DNA of 64,000 nucleotides from Paenibacillus aurantius (GTDB lineage: Bacteria > Bacillota > Bacilli > Paenibacillales > NBRC-103111), in contig NZ_CP130318.1 in assembly GCF_032268605.1 (NCBI RefSeq), forward strand, positions 3,973,913-4,037,912, in the 5' to 3' direction. Under the pieces are notes generated by a model, which saw only the letters and a program-made list of their open reading frames with translations, was not told the origin of the DNA and ran no database searches. The position numbers and the translations under genes were made by a program. Shown here piece by piece: positions 1 through 10,002 of the stretch; position 1 is the first letter of the stretch, and each line of letters begins with the position of its first letter.

Positions 1-47
1 GCAAAAACATACCCGACCAGGTTGTCGTTCTCCCGAAGCTTTGTCAT
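1..47 (-). CDS. Sugar ABC transporter permease, N-terminal fragment (cut by left edge)
   Basis: Only the first 15 codons are inside the window (MTKLRENDNLVGYVF). This is the usual cytoplasmic start of MalF-type sugar permeases, where a basic stretch and an 'ENLxGYxF' motif precede the first membrane helix. An AAAGGGG ribosome binding site sits 9 bases before the ATG. It follows the binding-protein gene in the same direction, so it is probably that importer's first permease. Assignment rests on a short stretch and on context. Confidence 0.6.
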   Translation of the reverse strand, partial: MTKLRENDNLVGYVF

Positions 48-172
48 GGCGCTCAACCCCTTTCTTTCCTTAAGTGTAAACCGCCGCCCCCTATCGAAGA
101 AGGCAAAAAACCGTCATTTTTGTTCAAATAGCCGAGGCTCAGCCAAGCCGCTTGCTCCCTGCCCGCATGAGA

Positions 173-232
173 AAAAGCTCCCTGGAACGGGAACCGCCTG
201 AAGGCACTTCCGGTCATTCCAAAGGAGCTTTT
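173..232 (-). terminator. Intra-operon hairpin after the sugar-binding protein gene
   Basis: AAAAGCTCC (173-181) pairs with GGAGCTTTT (224-232). Just inside, TGGAA (183-187) pairs with TTCCA (217-221). On the minus strand the stem ends in a run of Ts. It lies between the binding-protein stop and the permease start, so it could partially terminate transcription or protect the upstream mRNA, giving more binding protein than permease. Confidence 0.6.
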
Positions 233-240
233 CGTAAGGT

Positions 241-1569
241 TTATTTTTTGTTCTTCGCGAGAATGGCGTTCGCTTCCTTGCGGAATTTGGCGGCGCCTTC
301 CTCTACGGAAATCTTCTTGTACAGAATTTGCTCCACGGTATCCTTCAAGAGCTTATCCACTTCCACCGCCCCTACCGGGTTAGGGGGATCCATCGGGGAG
401 CTGTTCTTCTCGGCCCAGGAGACATATTCGAATACTTTCTTCTGCTCCGGGGTCAGATCCGGCATAAGCGCTTCTTTGACCTTGGAGGAAACGGGCACCC
501 CGCGCTCCCCTTTAATGATTTTGTTCGCTTCGATATCGTTCAGGAAGAAATCGATGAACTTCGCCGCCTCTTCCTTCTGCTTGGAGGATTTGGCTACAGA
601 GAAATACATACTCGGCTTCAGGAAGAGAGCCTTGTTCTGGCTCCAGCCCGGTACCGGAACGAGGTCCACCGGTCGTTTGGCCGCTGCCGCTTCCAGAATG
701 TACTGGTTGGACCAGCCGTTCGACGAAGCGGCGTTCCCCATAACCAGCTCGCTGTCCTCCGGCGTCCCCTTCTTCTGGGAAAGCTTATCCAGAGGGAGCA
801 GGTACCCGGAATCGTACCACTTTTTGTACATGGTATAGAATTCCACGAACGGCTTGTCGTCGGAGTAACCGAGGGAAGTGCCGTCGGCGGCGTACATCTT
901 CTGTCCTTTTCCTCTCAGGTAGAAAGGAAAGTATACGTCATGACGAAGGTCCGCCGCGATCATTTTCCCTTTGGCTTTCAGCTTGGCGCCGATCTCTTCC
1001 CAATCCGCGAACGTCCAGTCCTGCTTAAGCGTTACCCCCGCATCCTTCAGCATTTGCGGGTCCACGGTAGCCTGCAGGGCATTGGAGCCGAGGTTCAGGG
1101 CCACCAGCTTTCCGTCTACCTTGCCGCCCGAGAGGCTGTTCTCGTTGATGTCCCCGGTGTGGATCGTCCCCTTCTTGATATAGGGATCGAGATCCTCCAG
1201 CTGCCCTCTTCCCCCGTACTGGGTCAGGTAGGAAATGTCCATCTGGATGACGTCGGGCAGTCCGCCTGCCGCCGCCTGCGGGGCCAGCTTCTTCCAGTAA
1301 TCGTCGAACGCCGCGTATTCCGTTTCAATTTTGACGTTCGGGTTCTTCTTCATGTACAAGTCAATCACTTTAAGCGTATAGTCGTGGCGGGATTGTCCCC
1401 CCCACCAGGCGACGCGGAGCGTGACCGGATCCTTGCTGCTCCCCGACGTTGCGGCCGGTGTGGAACCGGACGTGGAACCGGAAGATGAGCTGGCGCCCCC
1501 GCCGCACGCGGTTAACAGCAGGGCTGCGGACAAGGCTGAAGATAATGCTGCGGTAATCGCTTTTTTCAA
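241..1569 (-). CDS. Extracellular sugar-binding lipoprotein of an ABC importer (family 1)
   Basis: This 442-residue protein has a lipoprotein signal (charged start, hydrophobic segment, LLTACGGG lipobox with Cys near residue 22), then a Ser/Gly/Thr-rich linker that tethers the domain to the membrane. The body has the family 1 solute-binding fold signature (VTLRVAWWGG, then NPNVKIETEY, then DVIQMD). Length is typical. GGGGAGGT lies 6 bases before the ATG. It sits downstream of a YesM/YesN-type sensor pair and upstream of a permease, so it probably captures an oligosaccharide or monosaccharide for that importer. The substrate cannot be told from sequence. Confidence 0.9.
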   Translation of the reverse strand: MKKAITAALSSALSAALLLTACGGGASSSSGSTSGSTPAATSGSSKDPVTLRVAWWGGQSRHDYTLKVIDLYMKKNPNVKIETEYAAFDDYWKKLAPQAAAGGLPDVIQMDISYLTQYGGRGQLEDLDPYIKKGTIHTGDINENSLSGGKVDGKLVALNLGSNALQATVDPQMLKDAGVTLKQDWTFADWEEIGAKLKAKGKMIAADLRHDVYFPFYLRGKGQKMYAADGTSLGYSDDKPFVEFYTMYKKWYDSGYLLPLDKLSQKKGTPEDSELVMGNAASSNGWSNQYILEAAAAKRPVDLVPVPGWSQNKALFLKPSMYFSVAKSSKQKEEAAKFIDFFLNDIEANKIIKGERGVPVSSKVKEALMPDLTPEQKKVFEYVSWAEKNSSPMDPPNPVGAVEVDKLLKDTVEQILYKKISVEEGAAKFRKEANAILAKNKK

Positions 1570-1675
1570 TGAAACTACCTCCCCGATCGGATTCGCTCTC
1601 TAATGATAAGGCTTACATCTGTTATTATCCGTCAGAAGGGCGTTTCCCGTTAATCCAAAATACCGACCTCGTTGT

Positions 1676-3244
1676 TTAAAAAGCAGAGATATCCGTCGAT
1701 TTAAGATACTCCGAGGGCGTACTTCCCGTATATTTCTTGAACACCTGGGAAAAGTACTGGGGATTGTCCCCAAAGCCGAGGCGTTCGGCCAGCTCAAAGA
1801 TTTTCAGGTCCTTCTCCTCCGCCATCCATTCCGTGGCTTGGCGAATTCTCGCTTTCATGACGTAGTTGGAGAACTTCTCCCCCGTCTCCTTCTTGAACAG
1901 CTTGCCAAGATAATCGGCGTTCATATACAGCATTTCATGAGCGACCCAGTTAAGCGACAGCTCCTGGTTGCCCAGATGCTCGTGGATGACCTCGATGGCC
2001 CGCCGGATCACCGCGCTGTGCTTCCGGACCTGATTCTCGTAAAACTTCTCGGTCAGCTCCTCGACTGTTTTCTCAAGAAACGCCCCGACGGCCTGCAGCG
2101 TCGTCATCTCGACAAGGTGAGAAATGCGGCGGTAATACTCCCCCATTTGGTCGGGCTCGCAGTGCCGGATAATCGAGACGAACTGTTGAATGACATAGGA
2201 TTTTGTGACCGCTATGTCCAGCTGTGCTTCCTTAAGCCCATCCAACAGGGCGGTCAGCGCGGCTTCGGCTTCCTCCCGGTGCCCGGACTTTACCGCCATC
2301 GGTAGCCGCTCTTCGTCGAACACGAACTCCCGGGCCGGCTCTGCCGGAAGCGGAGCGGTATCTTTGCGGGTAATGAGGCTGCCTTCCTCCAGATAGAAGC
2401 GATAGGTCAGGCACTGAAGCGTTTCCTTGTACAGGCTTCGGGCGTTCGTGAGGCGATCCGGCTCGCTTAAGGCGATCGTCGGGTCTTTTTTGTAATAGCT
2501 CTGAAAGATATCCCGGATTTCGTAGATGCGTTCGTGAAGCTTCCCTTCCCCGTCCCCTTCCCCATCTTCCAGAAGGATAAGCACGTGGTCGCCTATCGTG
2601 GTGCTTAATAAGGGATGGTCGAGCAGATCATACGCGATATTCTTGATGGCAAAAAGGTGCTCGTATTCAAAGCTTCCCTCCAGCTGAAAGAGCAGGAGAC
2701 GGACCCGGTAATCGGGGCCAAGGCCGAAAAGCTTCCGGTACTCCTCCCAGTCGCGGGTTCCGTAGGTTTTGTTGGTAACAAACTCCTTAAGAAACTGTTC
2801 CTTCACATGAGGCTTGACCTTCTCCAGCTCCTCCTTCATCGATTCGACGAAGGTCTCCTTCTGCCGCTCCTGATCGAGCTCTCCGGTCACCTCAGCCAGC
2901 GTGCTTCCGATCTTCTCCTCATTGGTCGGCTTAAGCAGGTAATGCTTAACCCCGAACTGCATCGCCCGGCTCGCGTAATCAAATTCACCGAAGCCCGATA
3001 GAAGAATGAAGCGGATTTCCGGATAATCCGCATGAACCCTCTCGACCAGCTCGAGCCCATCCATGCCGGGCATGCGGATATCGCTGATGACAATATCCGG
3101 CGGAGCTTCGGAAATCCTCTTCATGGCCTCGATGCCATTGCGGGCGGTCCCGGCCAGCTCGGTGCCGTAGGAAGCCCAATCCACCATGCTGGAAATTCCT
3201 TCGAGAATAATCCGTTCGTCATCCACCAGAAGCACTTTGTACAT
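1676..3244 (-). CDS. AraC-family response regulator (YesN-like)
   Basis: The 522-residue protein starts with a receiver domain (VLLVDDE acidic pocket, phosphoacceptor Asp in IVISDIRMPGMDG near residue 55, conserved Lys in YLLKP near 105). The last 100 residues are an AraC-type DNA-binding domain with two helix-turn-helix units (LSLNWVAHEMLYMNADYLG, then FSQVFKKYTGSTPSEYLK). It starts 5 bases after the kinase stop, behind a GGAGG site, so both are co-transcribed. By family knowledge it switches on the adjacent sugar-binding protein and permease genes when phosphorylated. Confidence 0.93.
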   Translation of the reverse strand: MYKVLLVDDERIILEGISSMVDWASYGTELAGTARNGIEAMKRISEAPPDIVISDIRMPGMDGLELVERVHADYPEIRFILLSGFGEFDYASRAMQFGVKHYLLKPTNEEKIGSTLAEVTGELDQERQKETFVESMKEELEKVKPHVKEQFLKEFVTNKTYGTRDWEEYRKLFGLGPDYRVRLLLFQLEGSFEYEHLFAIKNIAYDLLDHPLLSTTIGDHVLILLEDGEGDGEGKLHERIYEIRDIFQSYYKKDPTIALSEPDRLTNARSLYKETLQCLTYRFYLEEGSLITRKDTAPLPAEPAREFVFDEERLPMAVKSGHREEAEAALTALLDGLKEAQLDIAVTKSYVIQQFVSIIRHCEPDQMGEYYRRISHLVEMTTLQAVGAFLEKTVEELTEKFYENQVRKHSAVIRRAIEVIHEHLGNQELSLNWVAHEMLYMNADYLGKLFKKETGEKFSNYVMKARIRQATEWMAEEKDLKIFELAERLGFGDNPQYFSQVFKKYTGSTPSEYLKSTDISAF

Positions 3245-3249
3245 GCCGG

Positions 3250-5001
3250 TTATTCCTCCTTGTCCCGGGGAAGAGCCAGAATGACGCGGGCTCCTCCACC
3301 TTCCGTGTTCTCCAGGCGGATTCCATACTCTTCGCCGAAGGCGATCTTGATCCGCTCGTCAATATTGAGCAGCCCGATGCCTTTGCCCTTGGTCAGCAGC
3401 TCTCCGCTCTTCAGCCTCTCGAGCGTGCCGGCAGGAATTCCGGGGCCGGTATCCTCCACGGCCAATCGAATGTCCGAATCCGTTTCCCAAGCACGGAGGG
3501 TAATCCGGCAGGGCTCTATCGTCGGCTCCAGGGCATAATGGATGGCATTCTCCAGAAGCGGCTGCAGGGTCAGCTTCGGAAGCGCAAGCCGGAAGAACCT
3601 TTCCGGTACGTCCATTCGGAAGTCCAACCGCTCCTCGAAGCGGATCGTCTGGATAGTCACATAGCTGCGTACGATGTCCAGCTCCTCTTCGAGCGTGATC
3701 ATCGGCCGCTTCATATCGACGGATTGGCGAAGCAGAAACGCAAGCGCTTCCACCATCGTCGAAATCCGGTCCTGCTTGTTCACCTTGGCCATCCAGTTGA
3801 TGGATTCCAGGGTATTGTACAGAAAATGCGGGTTAATCTGGGCCTGGAGCGCTTTAAACTCCGTTTCCTTGATTAAGAGACGGTTGGAATAATTCTCCTT
3901 GATGAGCCTATTGATCCTTTCGATCATCAGGCGGAACGTGCGCTGCAGCAGCCCGATTTCGTTCATCACCACCGGACCCTCGCCCGCCGGAGCGAAATTC
4001 GCCTCCTCAAAATTCCCCTTCTCCGCCAGCTTCATCCGCCCTATCAGATCGTAAATCGGATGGGTAATGTTGCGCGAGAAGCGCAGGACAAGCACGATCA
4101 CCACCAGAAAAATGCCGACAAATACGAACACGACCAGCTCTTTGATGAACAGAATCTGTTCAAAAATTTGCCGGAACGGGGTCAGGTTAAGATAGGTCCA
4201 GCCCGAGTCGGGGGAACGCCGGTAGGCGACAAAATACTGTTCGCCGCCGAGCTCCGTAATGACGTATCCCCGCTGTTTCCCGGTAGACAGAGGCAGGTTC
4301 TCGAGATTCGGCGTCGGCTTGTCCGCATAAATGACCCCTTCCTCGGAGACAATCATCAAATCCCCTTCGCCGGAAGCAAGGTCGTGAGCGATTCTCTTGA
4401 GGTTGATCCGCAGGACAAGCGTGCCCAGATTGCGAAGATCGAACTGCGTGTTCGTGAACGAGCGGATCTCCCTTGCCGCAATCAGTGCATCATCGCTGCT
4501 GTCCGGGAAAATCCAGCGGTTCTCTCCTTGCGCCTCGTTCGCAATCCGTGTAATCTCCTTGAACTTGCCTAGAGAGAACGGACGGATATTTCCCCCGGCA
4601 TGCTCCCCTCCCCCCGCATCGAAGATCTGGATGGAATAGACGTAGGACTCCGAGCCCGAATAGCTGAACAGCCGGTCCGTCAGCTGCTGGCGGACGAGCA
4701 GGGTATCGTAGCCGGACGGGTTGTCCTTAAGCGAGGTCAGCCACTTCTGGATCTGAGCGTCCGCCACCAGATTATAGGAGAGCTGCTCGAGCCGTTTCAG
4801 CTCCGTTTCGATAGCGGTCGAAGACAGGTTGAGCACACGGGAGGATTTCTCGTAGATCTGCCCGTCATACAGGGAAAAGGCGTACCGCTGCACGGCAATC
4901 GTAAAGGCAAGCGACACGAGAACAACCGAGGTAAGAAGCAGGGAAAGCTTGTTGCGAATGTTCATATGCCGGTAGGCATCGATGATAGCGCTTACCTTCA
5001 T
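3250..5001 (-). CDS. Membrane sensor histidine kinase (YesM-like)
   Basis: The 583-residue kinase has two membrane segments (about residues 18-38 and 290-310) flanking a large extracellular sensor region, a HAMP linker, and a HisKA_7TM/His_kinase domain with the phosphoacceptor His in QINPHFLYNTLESIN. The ATP-binding N box (LQPLLENAIHYAL) and G boxes (DTGPGIP, GKGIGLLNIDERI) follow. AGGGAG lies 9 bases upstream of the ATG. It is the first gene of the sensor/regulator/binding protein/permease run and presumably senses an extracellular sugar or the liganded binding protein. Confidence 0.93.
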   Translation of the reverse strand: MKVSAIIDAYRHMNIRNKLSLLLTSVVLVSLAFTIAVQRYAFSLYDGQIYEKSSRVLNLSSTAIETELKRLEQLSYNLVADAQIQKWLTSLKDNPSGYDTLLVRQQLTDRLFSYSGSESYVYSIQIFDAGGGEHAGGNIRPFSLGKFKEITRIANEAQGENRWIFPDSSDDALIAAREIRSFTNTQFDLRNLGTLVLRINLKRIAHDLASGEGDLMIVSEEGVIYADKPTPNLENLPLSTGKQRGYVITELGGEQYFVAYRRSPDSGWTYLNLTPFRQIFEQILFIKELVVFVFVGIFLVVIVLVLRFSRNITHPIYDLIGRMKLAEKGNFEEANFAPAGEGPVVMNEIGLLQRTFRLMIERINRLIKENYSNRLLIKETEFKALQAQINPHFLYNTLESINWMAKVNKQDRISTMVEALAFLLRQSVDMKRPMITLEEELDIVRSYVTIQTIRFEERLDFRMDVPERFFRLALPKLTLQPLLENAIHYALEPTIEPCRITLRAWETDSDIRLAVEDTGPGIPAGTLERLKSGELLTKGKGIGLLNIDERIKIAFGEEYGIRLENTEGGGARVILALPRDKEE

Positions 5002-5140
5002 GGCCGGAAACTCCCTGCTGTTGGAATGGTATTATGATTATGTCACCGGCCTGCCCAAAGGTCAATCCTCCTGATCTTTCCGGAAACTTACGCCGGCGGA
5101 ACAGGATCCCATCCCAAATCGGGAGTTGCCTGCACCTATC

Positions 5141-5170
5141 AAAAAAACCAGCCTCCCGTCTGAGGCTGGT
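5141..5170 (-). terminator. Intrinsic terminator of the urease operon
   Basis: ACCAGCCTC (5147-5155) and GAGGCTGGT (5162-5170) form a perfect 9-bp stem with a 6-base loop. The seven As at 5141-5147 give a U tract on the minus strand, right after ureD. Confidence 0.88.
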
Positions 5171-5211
5171 CATCGAGCAGCAGAACGGCATGGCCGGCTC
5201 TTGCTGCAGGG

Positions 5212-6090
5212 CTACTTGCGTATGGTCAGAGGCGGCCGGCCGAGAAGCTCCCGGCGGACAAAGCCCCAGGCCAAGTCCAGCAGTCCTTGGATTTCATAGG
5301 AGCGGCTGCCCATCGCGGACAGCACCAGCCCGTGCTTGTACGTCTGGCTGATGCCGTAATCCAAAGGTCGGGGAACGTCCTCTTCCGGCGGGACCTCTAT
5401 CCGGAGAGTATCGGCGCCATGCTCCAGCGCCTGGCGCAATCCTTCCACGAAGGAAGCATCCACGCGATCGCTGAATACATAGAGGGAGCCCGTATGGGTG
5501 TATCGGCCCCAGCTTCCCAGCCGGTCGGCCCTCCGCCGGCCAGGCTCCAGCTGCTGGCGCGAGCTGTAGATGAGCTCACCCGCATAGTTGACCGAGAAGG
5601 AGCTGCGGTATTTCTCAAACCGGAAGACCTCCCCCCGAAGCGTCCGGCCGGGCGTCACCACATCGCTAAAGAGCAGCACCGCTCCTTCTTCCATGGTCAC
5701 CTCGGTCCGGCTCTCGAACACGGCGTCCCCATACAGCATCAGAGGCTCCGGCATATACTCGACGCAGCTGTTCCGCCCAAGGGCAAAAGTCTGGATCTGG
5801 CTGCTTGGCAAAGCCTCCTCGTTCGGGGACTTCCGGGCCGGGTGAACCTTCGTATAGGACTGGTTGGTGATCAAGACTTGCGCGCCCTCCCCCACCCTCC
5901 AATCCATAACGTACCGGTCCCCGGCCAGAATCCCCGGCGAGGCGTCCATCACATAGACCCCGAGCTGGCCGTCTTCCAAGGGAAAGGGCTTGGCGATCTT
6001 CAGCGGATACTGGTGATGCTTGCCGGCAAGCCTCGTTTGGCCTTCCATATGGCAAAAGACCGCGGAGAGACAGCCGGTTAGGCTAGGCAT
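5212..6090 (-). CDS. ureD: Urease accessory protein UreD (UreH)
   Basis: The 292-residue protein shows UreD features: an N-terminal region ending in the conserved [10 protein letters not shown] motif (about residue 50), the [10 protein letters not shown] strand, and a central [11 protein letters not shown] segment. UreD is the scaffold that binds apo-urease and, with UreF and UreG, guides carbamylation of the active-site Lys and nickel insertion. Its start overlaps the end of ureG by 8 bases, showing translational coupling. It is the last gene of the ure operon, followed by a terminator. Confidence 0.93.
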   Translation of the reverse strand: MPSLTGCLSAVFCHMEGQTRLAGKHHQYPLKIAKPFPLEDGQLGVYVMDASPGILAGDRYVMDWRVGEGAQVLITNQSYTKVHPARKSPNEEALPSSQIQTFALGRNSCVEYMPEPLMLYGDAVFESRTEVTMEEGAVLLFSDVVTPGRTLRGEVFRFEKYRSSFSVNYAGELIYSSRQQLEPGRRRADRLGSWGRYTHTGSLYVFSDRVDASFVEGLRQALEHGADTLRIEVPPEEDVPRPLDYGISQTYKHGLVLSAMGSRSYEIQGLLDLAWGFVRRELLGRPPLTIRK

Positions 6091-6745
6091 GGCGGTGTTC
6101 CGTCTTCACCCATTCCACAATGGTATCCAGGCCTTGGCCGCTGAACAAATTGGAGAAGACAAACGGACGATCCCCCCGCATCCGGAGCGTATCCTCCTCC
6201 ATCACCGCAAGGCTTGCCCCTACGTGCGGGGCGAGATCGATTTTGTTAATGATGAGCATATCCGACCGCATGATGCCCGGTCCGCCCTTGCGTGGAATTT
6301 TCTCGCCCTGGGCCACGTCGATAATATAAATGAACCGGTCGACGAGCTCCGGGCTGAAGGCCGCGGCCAGATTATCCCCGCCGCTTTCGATGAAGATGAT
6401 GTCGAGATCCCCGAATCGGCTTTCCAGCTCTTCGACCGCCTCGAAATTCATCGATGCATCCTCGCGGATCGCCGTATGCGGGCAGCCTCCCGTTTCCACG
6501 CCGATAATCCGCTCCTCGGGAAGAGCCTCGGAATGAACCAGGATGCGGGCATCCTCCTTTGTGTAAATATCGTTGGTAATAACAGCGACGCTGTACGGGC
6601 CTTGCAGTCTTCTCGCCAGCCTTTCGACAAGAGCGGTTTTGCCCGAACCGACCGGGCCCCCTATCCCGATTCTCATCGGACGGTCCAGTTTCTGTTCGTT
6701 AGGAGTTTCCCAGGTATGGTGATGATGATGGCTTCCTTGGCACAT
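6083..6745 (-). CDS. ureG: Urease accessory GTPase UreG with His-rich N-terminus
   Basis: The 220-residue GTPase supplies GTP energy for nickel delivery to urease. P-loop [10 protein letters not shown] lies near residue 32, with the metal-binding [15 protein letters not shown] motif near 85, the FIESGGDNL segment, and NKIDLA as the guanine-specificity motif. The N-terminus carries a run of five His ([10 protein letters not shown]) ahead of the core. The operon has no ureE, the usual nickel-storage chaperone, so this tag may take over nickel binding. That role is inferred; His-rich UreG tails in ureE-less operons are known from other bacteria. Confidence 0.95.
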   Translation of the reverse strand: MCQGSHHHHHTWETPNEQKLDRPMRIGIGGPVGSGKTALVERLARRLQGPYSVAVITNDIYTKEDARILVHSEALPEERIIGVETGGCPHTAIREDASMNFEAVEELESRFGDLDIIFIESGGDNLAAAFSPELVDRFIYIIDVAQGEKIPRKGGPGIMRSDMLIINKIDLAPHVGASLAVMEEDTLRMRGDRPFVFSNLFSGQGLDTIVEWVKTEHRHA

Positions 6746-6783
6746 GGTGTGTGGCCTCCTTTAATGGTTAGGTTTATAAAAGG

Positions 6784-7485
6784 TTAAGACATAAACAGCC
6801 GCGAATACAGGGACTCGTGGCGGATCATGGCCAAATCGGCCTGGGGAACGCTGCCGAAGCCGTCCTCCGCCGGATCAAGCCCTTCCGCCTCTTTCCAGGC
6901 TTCCGTAATGACGGGGAGCAGGGAGGCGAGCAGCCTCTGCCCCTCCGTCTGTCCGATCGCCATGAGCCTCAACCCGCTGTTGATGCAGGTCTGCACACAC
7001 GTGTACAGGTAGCCTTCGACGGCCATAGCAAGCGGAACGTCGAGGTGAAAGCTGACCCATCCATGAATCAGAGGATGGGTTCCCGGGCAGCGCGAATCCT
7101 GTATCGCCTGGTGAAGGGGCTCCCAGGGCAGCGCGGGATAAAGCGAACGGGTCAAGCTGTAGAGCCGGCGTCCCATCTTGGCGACCCCGTCGCGCGTTTC
7201 GGATGCGGTTCTCTGGACGTGCAGCCGGTGGTCGACCCGCCACAGAACGCCCCATTCCTGCCGGGGGACATACGCATAGACGGCTTTTACCGCCATGGCA
7301 TCTACCGGCGCCCAGCTGTGGTGAAGCATGGTCTCGATGTATTCCCTAAGCTGCCCGGCCCGGCTGACGGCGCCCGTCTGCACTAGCGTCTCCAGCCCGA
7401 AGGAATGGCTGAAGCCCCCGATGGGGAGGGCGGAATCCAGCAGCTGCAGGTAGGACAGCCAGGCGGGACCGGCGCTGTTTTCCAT
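6784..7485 (-). CDS. ureF: Urease accessory protein UreF
   Basis: UreF (233 residues) is recognised by LQLLDSALPIGGFSHSFGLE near the N-terminus and the all-helical body ending in QADLAMIRHESLYSRLFMS. It regulates UreG GTP hydrolysis in the UreDFG activation complex. I chose the ATG at 7485 because GGAGGAG lies 6 bases upstream. An in-frame ATG at 7551, overlapping the ureC stop by 4 bases, would add 22 polar residues that the family usually lacks. It is co-transcribed between ureC and ureG. Confidence 0.92.
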   Translation of the reverse strand: MENSAGPAWLSYLQLLDSALPIGGFSHSFGLETLVQTGAVSRAGQLREYIETMLHHSWAPVDAMAVKAVYAYVPRQEWGVLWRVDHRLHVQRTASETRDGVAKMGRRLYSLTRSLYPALPWEPLHQAIQDSRCPGTHPLIHGWVSFHLDVPLAMAVEGYLYTCVQTCINSGLRLMAIGQTEGQRLLASLLPVITEAWKEAEGLDPAEDGFGSVPQADLAMIRHESLYSRLFMS

Positions 7486-7547
7486 GCGCTTCTCCTCCTT
7501 CCGGTTGGGTTGGGGACCATGATGGACCGGCTCCTGCCGGCTCGCGG

Positions 7548-9290
7548 TCAAAAAAGAAAATACCGCTGGGCCATGGGAAGCACGGACGCCGGCTCACAGC
7601 CCACCGGCTCTCCATCCACCTTGACTTCGTAGGTTTCGGGATTGACCTCTATTTGCGGGGTGGCCCCATTATGGATCATGTCCCGCTTTGACACGTTCCG
7701 GCAGTTTCGCACGGGCTCGATTCTTTTCTTCAGCCCGAGCTCCCGGTGAACGCCCGCCTCGTAGGCCGCTTGGGACACGAAGGTGATGCTGTGCCGGAGG
7801 GCCTTACCGAAGGCGCCGAACATGGGCCGGCCAAATACAGGCTGGGGGGTCGGAATGGAGGCGTTCGGATCCCCCATCTGGGCGTAGGCAATCATCCCCC
7901 CCTTGAGAACCATGTCGGGTTTTACCCCGAAGAACATGGGATGCCAGACCACCAGGTCCGCCAGCTTACCGACCTCCACGGAACCGACCAGATGGGAGAC
8001 TCCATGGGTAATGGCCGGGTTGATCGTATATTTAGCAATATAGCGTTTAATGCGGAAGTTATCGTTCTCCTCCCCCGGTGAGGGACCCGACTCCTTCGGT
8101 GCGGAAGGATCCGGCAGAGGGCCGCGCTGCTTCTTCATTTTATCCGCGGTTTGCCAAGTCCGGAGGATCACTTCCCCGACCCGGCCCATCGCCTGGGAAT
8201 CCGAGCTGATCATGCTGAACACGCCGAGGTCGTGCAGAATGTCTTCGGCCGCAATCGTCTCGGGACGGATCCGCGAATCGGCGAAGGCGACGTCCTCCGG
8301 TATGCGGCTGTCCAGATGATGGCACACCATGAGCATATCGAGATGCTCTTCTATCGTATTGACCGTGTAGGGCCGGGTCGGATTGGTCGAAGACGGCAGC
8401 ACGTTCGGCTCGGAGGCGATCTTGATGATATCCGGCGCGTGTCCGCCTCCCGCCCCTTCCGTATGGTAGGTGTGAATCGTCCTTCCCCCGATCGCCGCCG
8501 TCGTATCCTCCACGAAGCCGGATTCATTAAGCGTATCCGTGTGAATCGCCACTTGAACATCATACGCGTCGGCCACGCTCAGGCAGGCATCGATCGCGGC
8601 GGGGGTCGTTCCCCAGTCCTCATGCAGCTTAAGCCCGATGGCTCCCGCCTTCACCTGCTCCACGAGGGGCTCCGGGAAGGAGGCGTTGCCCTTGCCGGTG
8701 AAGCCCAGGTTCATGGGAAACGCCTCGGCCGCCTCCAGCATCCGGTGCATGTGCCAAGCCCCGGGGGTGCAGGTCGTGGCGCTGGTGCCGGCGGCCGGAC
8801 CCGTTCCCCCGCCGATCATGGTGGTGACGCCCGAGGCAAGAGCAGTCTCAATCTGCTGGGGGCAGATATAATGGATATGCGAATCCATTCCTCCCGCGGT
8901 GATGATCCGCCCTTCCCCTGCAACGACCTCCGTTCCCGCGCCCACGATCATGTTGGGCTGGACCCGGTCCATCAGGTCGGGGTTGCCCGCCTTGCCGATC
9001 CCGGCAATCTTCCCGTCCTTGATGCCGATATCCGCCTTGATGATCCCCCAGTGATCGATCAGCATCGCATTGGTTATGACGGTGTCCAGCACGCCTTGAT
9101 CGCGTGTGTGTCGGCCCGACTGGCCCATCCCGTCCCGCAGCACTTTGCCTCCCCCGAATTTGCATTCCTCGCCGTAAACGGTGTAATCATATTCGATCTC
9201 CGCCCACAGCTCGGTATCGGCGAGCCGGACGGCATCTCCGACGGTCGGCCCGAACATTTGCGCATAGGCTTTCTTATCCATTCGCGCCAT
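7548..9290 (-). CDS. ureC: Urease alpha subunit (catalytic)
   Basis: The 580-residue nickel amidohydrolase converts urea to ammonia and carbamate. Nickel-binding HIHYICPQQ, the carbamylated Lys in GLKLHEDWG, the [12 protein letters not shown] loop and the mobile-flap catalytic His region [13 protein letters not shown] are all intact. It is slightly longer than the usual 567-571 residues because of a Pro/Ser/Glu-rich insertion (around [20 protein letters not shown]) before the conserved [16 protein letters not shown] segment. GGAGG lies 8 bases before the ATG. The start overlaps ureB by 17 bases. Confidence 0.97.
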   Translation of the reverse strand: MARMDKKAYAQMFGPTVGDAVRLADTELWAEIEYDYTVYGEECKFGGGKVLRDGMGQSGRHTRDQGVLDTVITNAMLIDHWGIIKADIGIKDGKIAGIGKAGNPDLMDRVQPNMIVGAGTEVVAGEGRIITAGGMDSHIHYICPQQIETALASGVTTMIGGGTGPAAGTSATTCTPGAWHMHRMLEAAEAFPMNLGFTGKGNASFPEPLVEQVKAGAIGLKLHEDWGTTPAAIDACLSVADAYDVQVAIHTDTLNESGFVEDTTAAIGGRTIHTYHTEGAGGGHAPDIIKIASEPNVLPSSTNPTRPYTVNTIEEHLDMLMVCHHLDSRIPEDVAFADSRIRPETIAAEDILHDLGVFSMISSDSQAMGRVGEVILRTWQTADKMKKQRGPLPDPSAPKESGPSPGEENDNFRIKRYIAKYTINPAITHGVSHLVGSVEVGKLADLVVWHPMFFGVKPDMVLKGGMIAYAQMGDPNASIPTPQPVFGRPMFGAFGKALRHSITFVSQAAYEAGVHRELGLKKRIEPVRNCRNVSKRDMIHNGATPQIEVNPETYEVKVDGEPVGCEPASVLPMAQRYFLF

Positions 9291-9660
9291 CGCCTCGGCC
9301 TCCTTTCTGCCATTCCCTAAGACGCCGCTCCGCCTGCTCCGTAATGGAGCCGGGCAGGGCTCTTCCCCCAGTCAGGCCGTTAAGCCCGTAGGAGAGCTTC
9401 GCGCCGCCTAGTTCCACGAGACGGACCGGTTTCTCTTCCCCCGGCTCAAAGCGAACGGCCGTGCCCGAAGGAATGTCGAGCCGCATCCCGAAGGCCCGGT
9501 CCCGGGTGAAGACCAAGGCCCGGTTCACCTCGAAGAAATGATAATGAGACCCGACCTGGATCGGCCGGTCGCCGCGGTTGGTGACCAGGAGGGCGAGTGT
9601 CTTCCTGCCGGCGTTCAACTCGATCTCCCCGGGACCTATCCGGTATTCCCCCGGAATCAT
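9274..9660 (-). CDS. ureB: Urease beta subunit
   Basis: The 128-residue subunit starts [16 protein letters not shown] and carries the family's SHYHFFEVN motif and the basic [16 protein letters not shown] segment. It packs with UreA and UreC in the urease trimer. The open frame extends upstream to 9882, but the true start is the ATG at 9660, which overlaps the ureA stop by 4 bases (ATGA). About 20 residues at the C-terminus are Arg/Gly-rich ([11 protein letters not shown]) and overlap the ureC start. Confidence 0.95.
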   Translation of the reverse strand: MIPGEYRIGPGEIELNAGRKTLALLVTNRGDRPIQVGSHYHFFEVNRALVFTRDRAFGMRLDIPSGTAVRFEPGEEKPVRLVELGGAKLSYGLNGLTGGRALPGSITEQAERRLREWQKGGRGDGANG

Positions 9661-9983
9661 GGCGTCACCCCCATACCGGCAGGCCCGATGGGTTGATGAA
9701 CCGTCACCAGCTTGGTGCCGTCCGGGAAGGTCGCTTCCACCTGAACCTCGTGAATCATCTCGGGAATGCCCTCCATCACCTGCTCTGAAGTTAGAATTCG
9801 GGTGCCGAGACTCATAAGCTCCGCAACCGATAAACCGTCCCGGGCTCCTTCCATAATCTCGGAAGTAAGGAGAGCGATGCACTCGGGATAGTTAAGCTTG
9901 ACTCCCCGGGCCAGGCGCCGTTTGGCAAGCTCGGCCGCGACGGTAATCATCAATTTCTCTTTTTCCCTCTCGGTTAAATTCAT
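9657..9983 (-). CDS. ureA: Urease gamma subunit
   Basis: The 108-residue subunit matches UreA from [20 protein letters not shown] through [21 protein letters not shown] to the C-terminal VTVHQPI. It is a few residues longer than the 100-residue norm. It is the first gene of ureABCFGD. A promoter and a GlnR/TnrA-type box lie just upstream, so expression should rise when nitrogen is limiting. Confidence 0.96.
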   Translation of the reverse strand: MNLTEREKEKLMITVAAELAKRRLARGVKLNYPECIALLTSEIMEGARDGLSVAELMSLGTRILTSEQVMEGIPEMIHEVQVEATFPDGTKLVTVHQPIGPAGMGVTP

Positions 9984-10002
9984 AAGACTTGCCCTCCCTT
10001 TA

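Noticed and set aside
328-1488. Long plus-strand open frame of 386 codons opposite the first binding-protein gene
   Set aside because: It is antisense to a well-supported lipoprotein gene, has no recognisable domain, and such frames are common opposite high-GC genes.
8151-9320. Plus-strand open frame of 389 codons opposite ureC
   Set aside because: ureC is certain; the antisense product is rich in Arg/His/Gly and matches no family.
9661-9882. Extended N-terminus for UreB
   Set aside because: The extra 74 codons lie inside ureA in another frame, and homologous UreB starts at MIPGEY.
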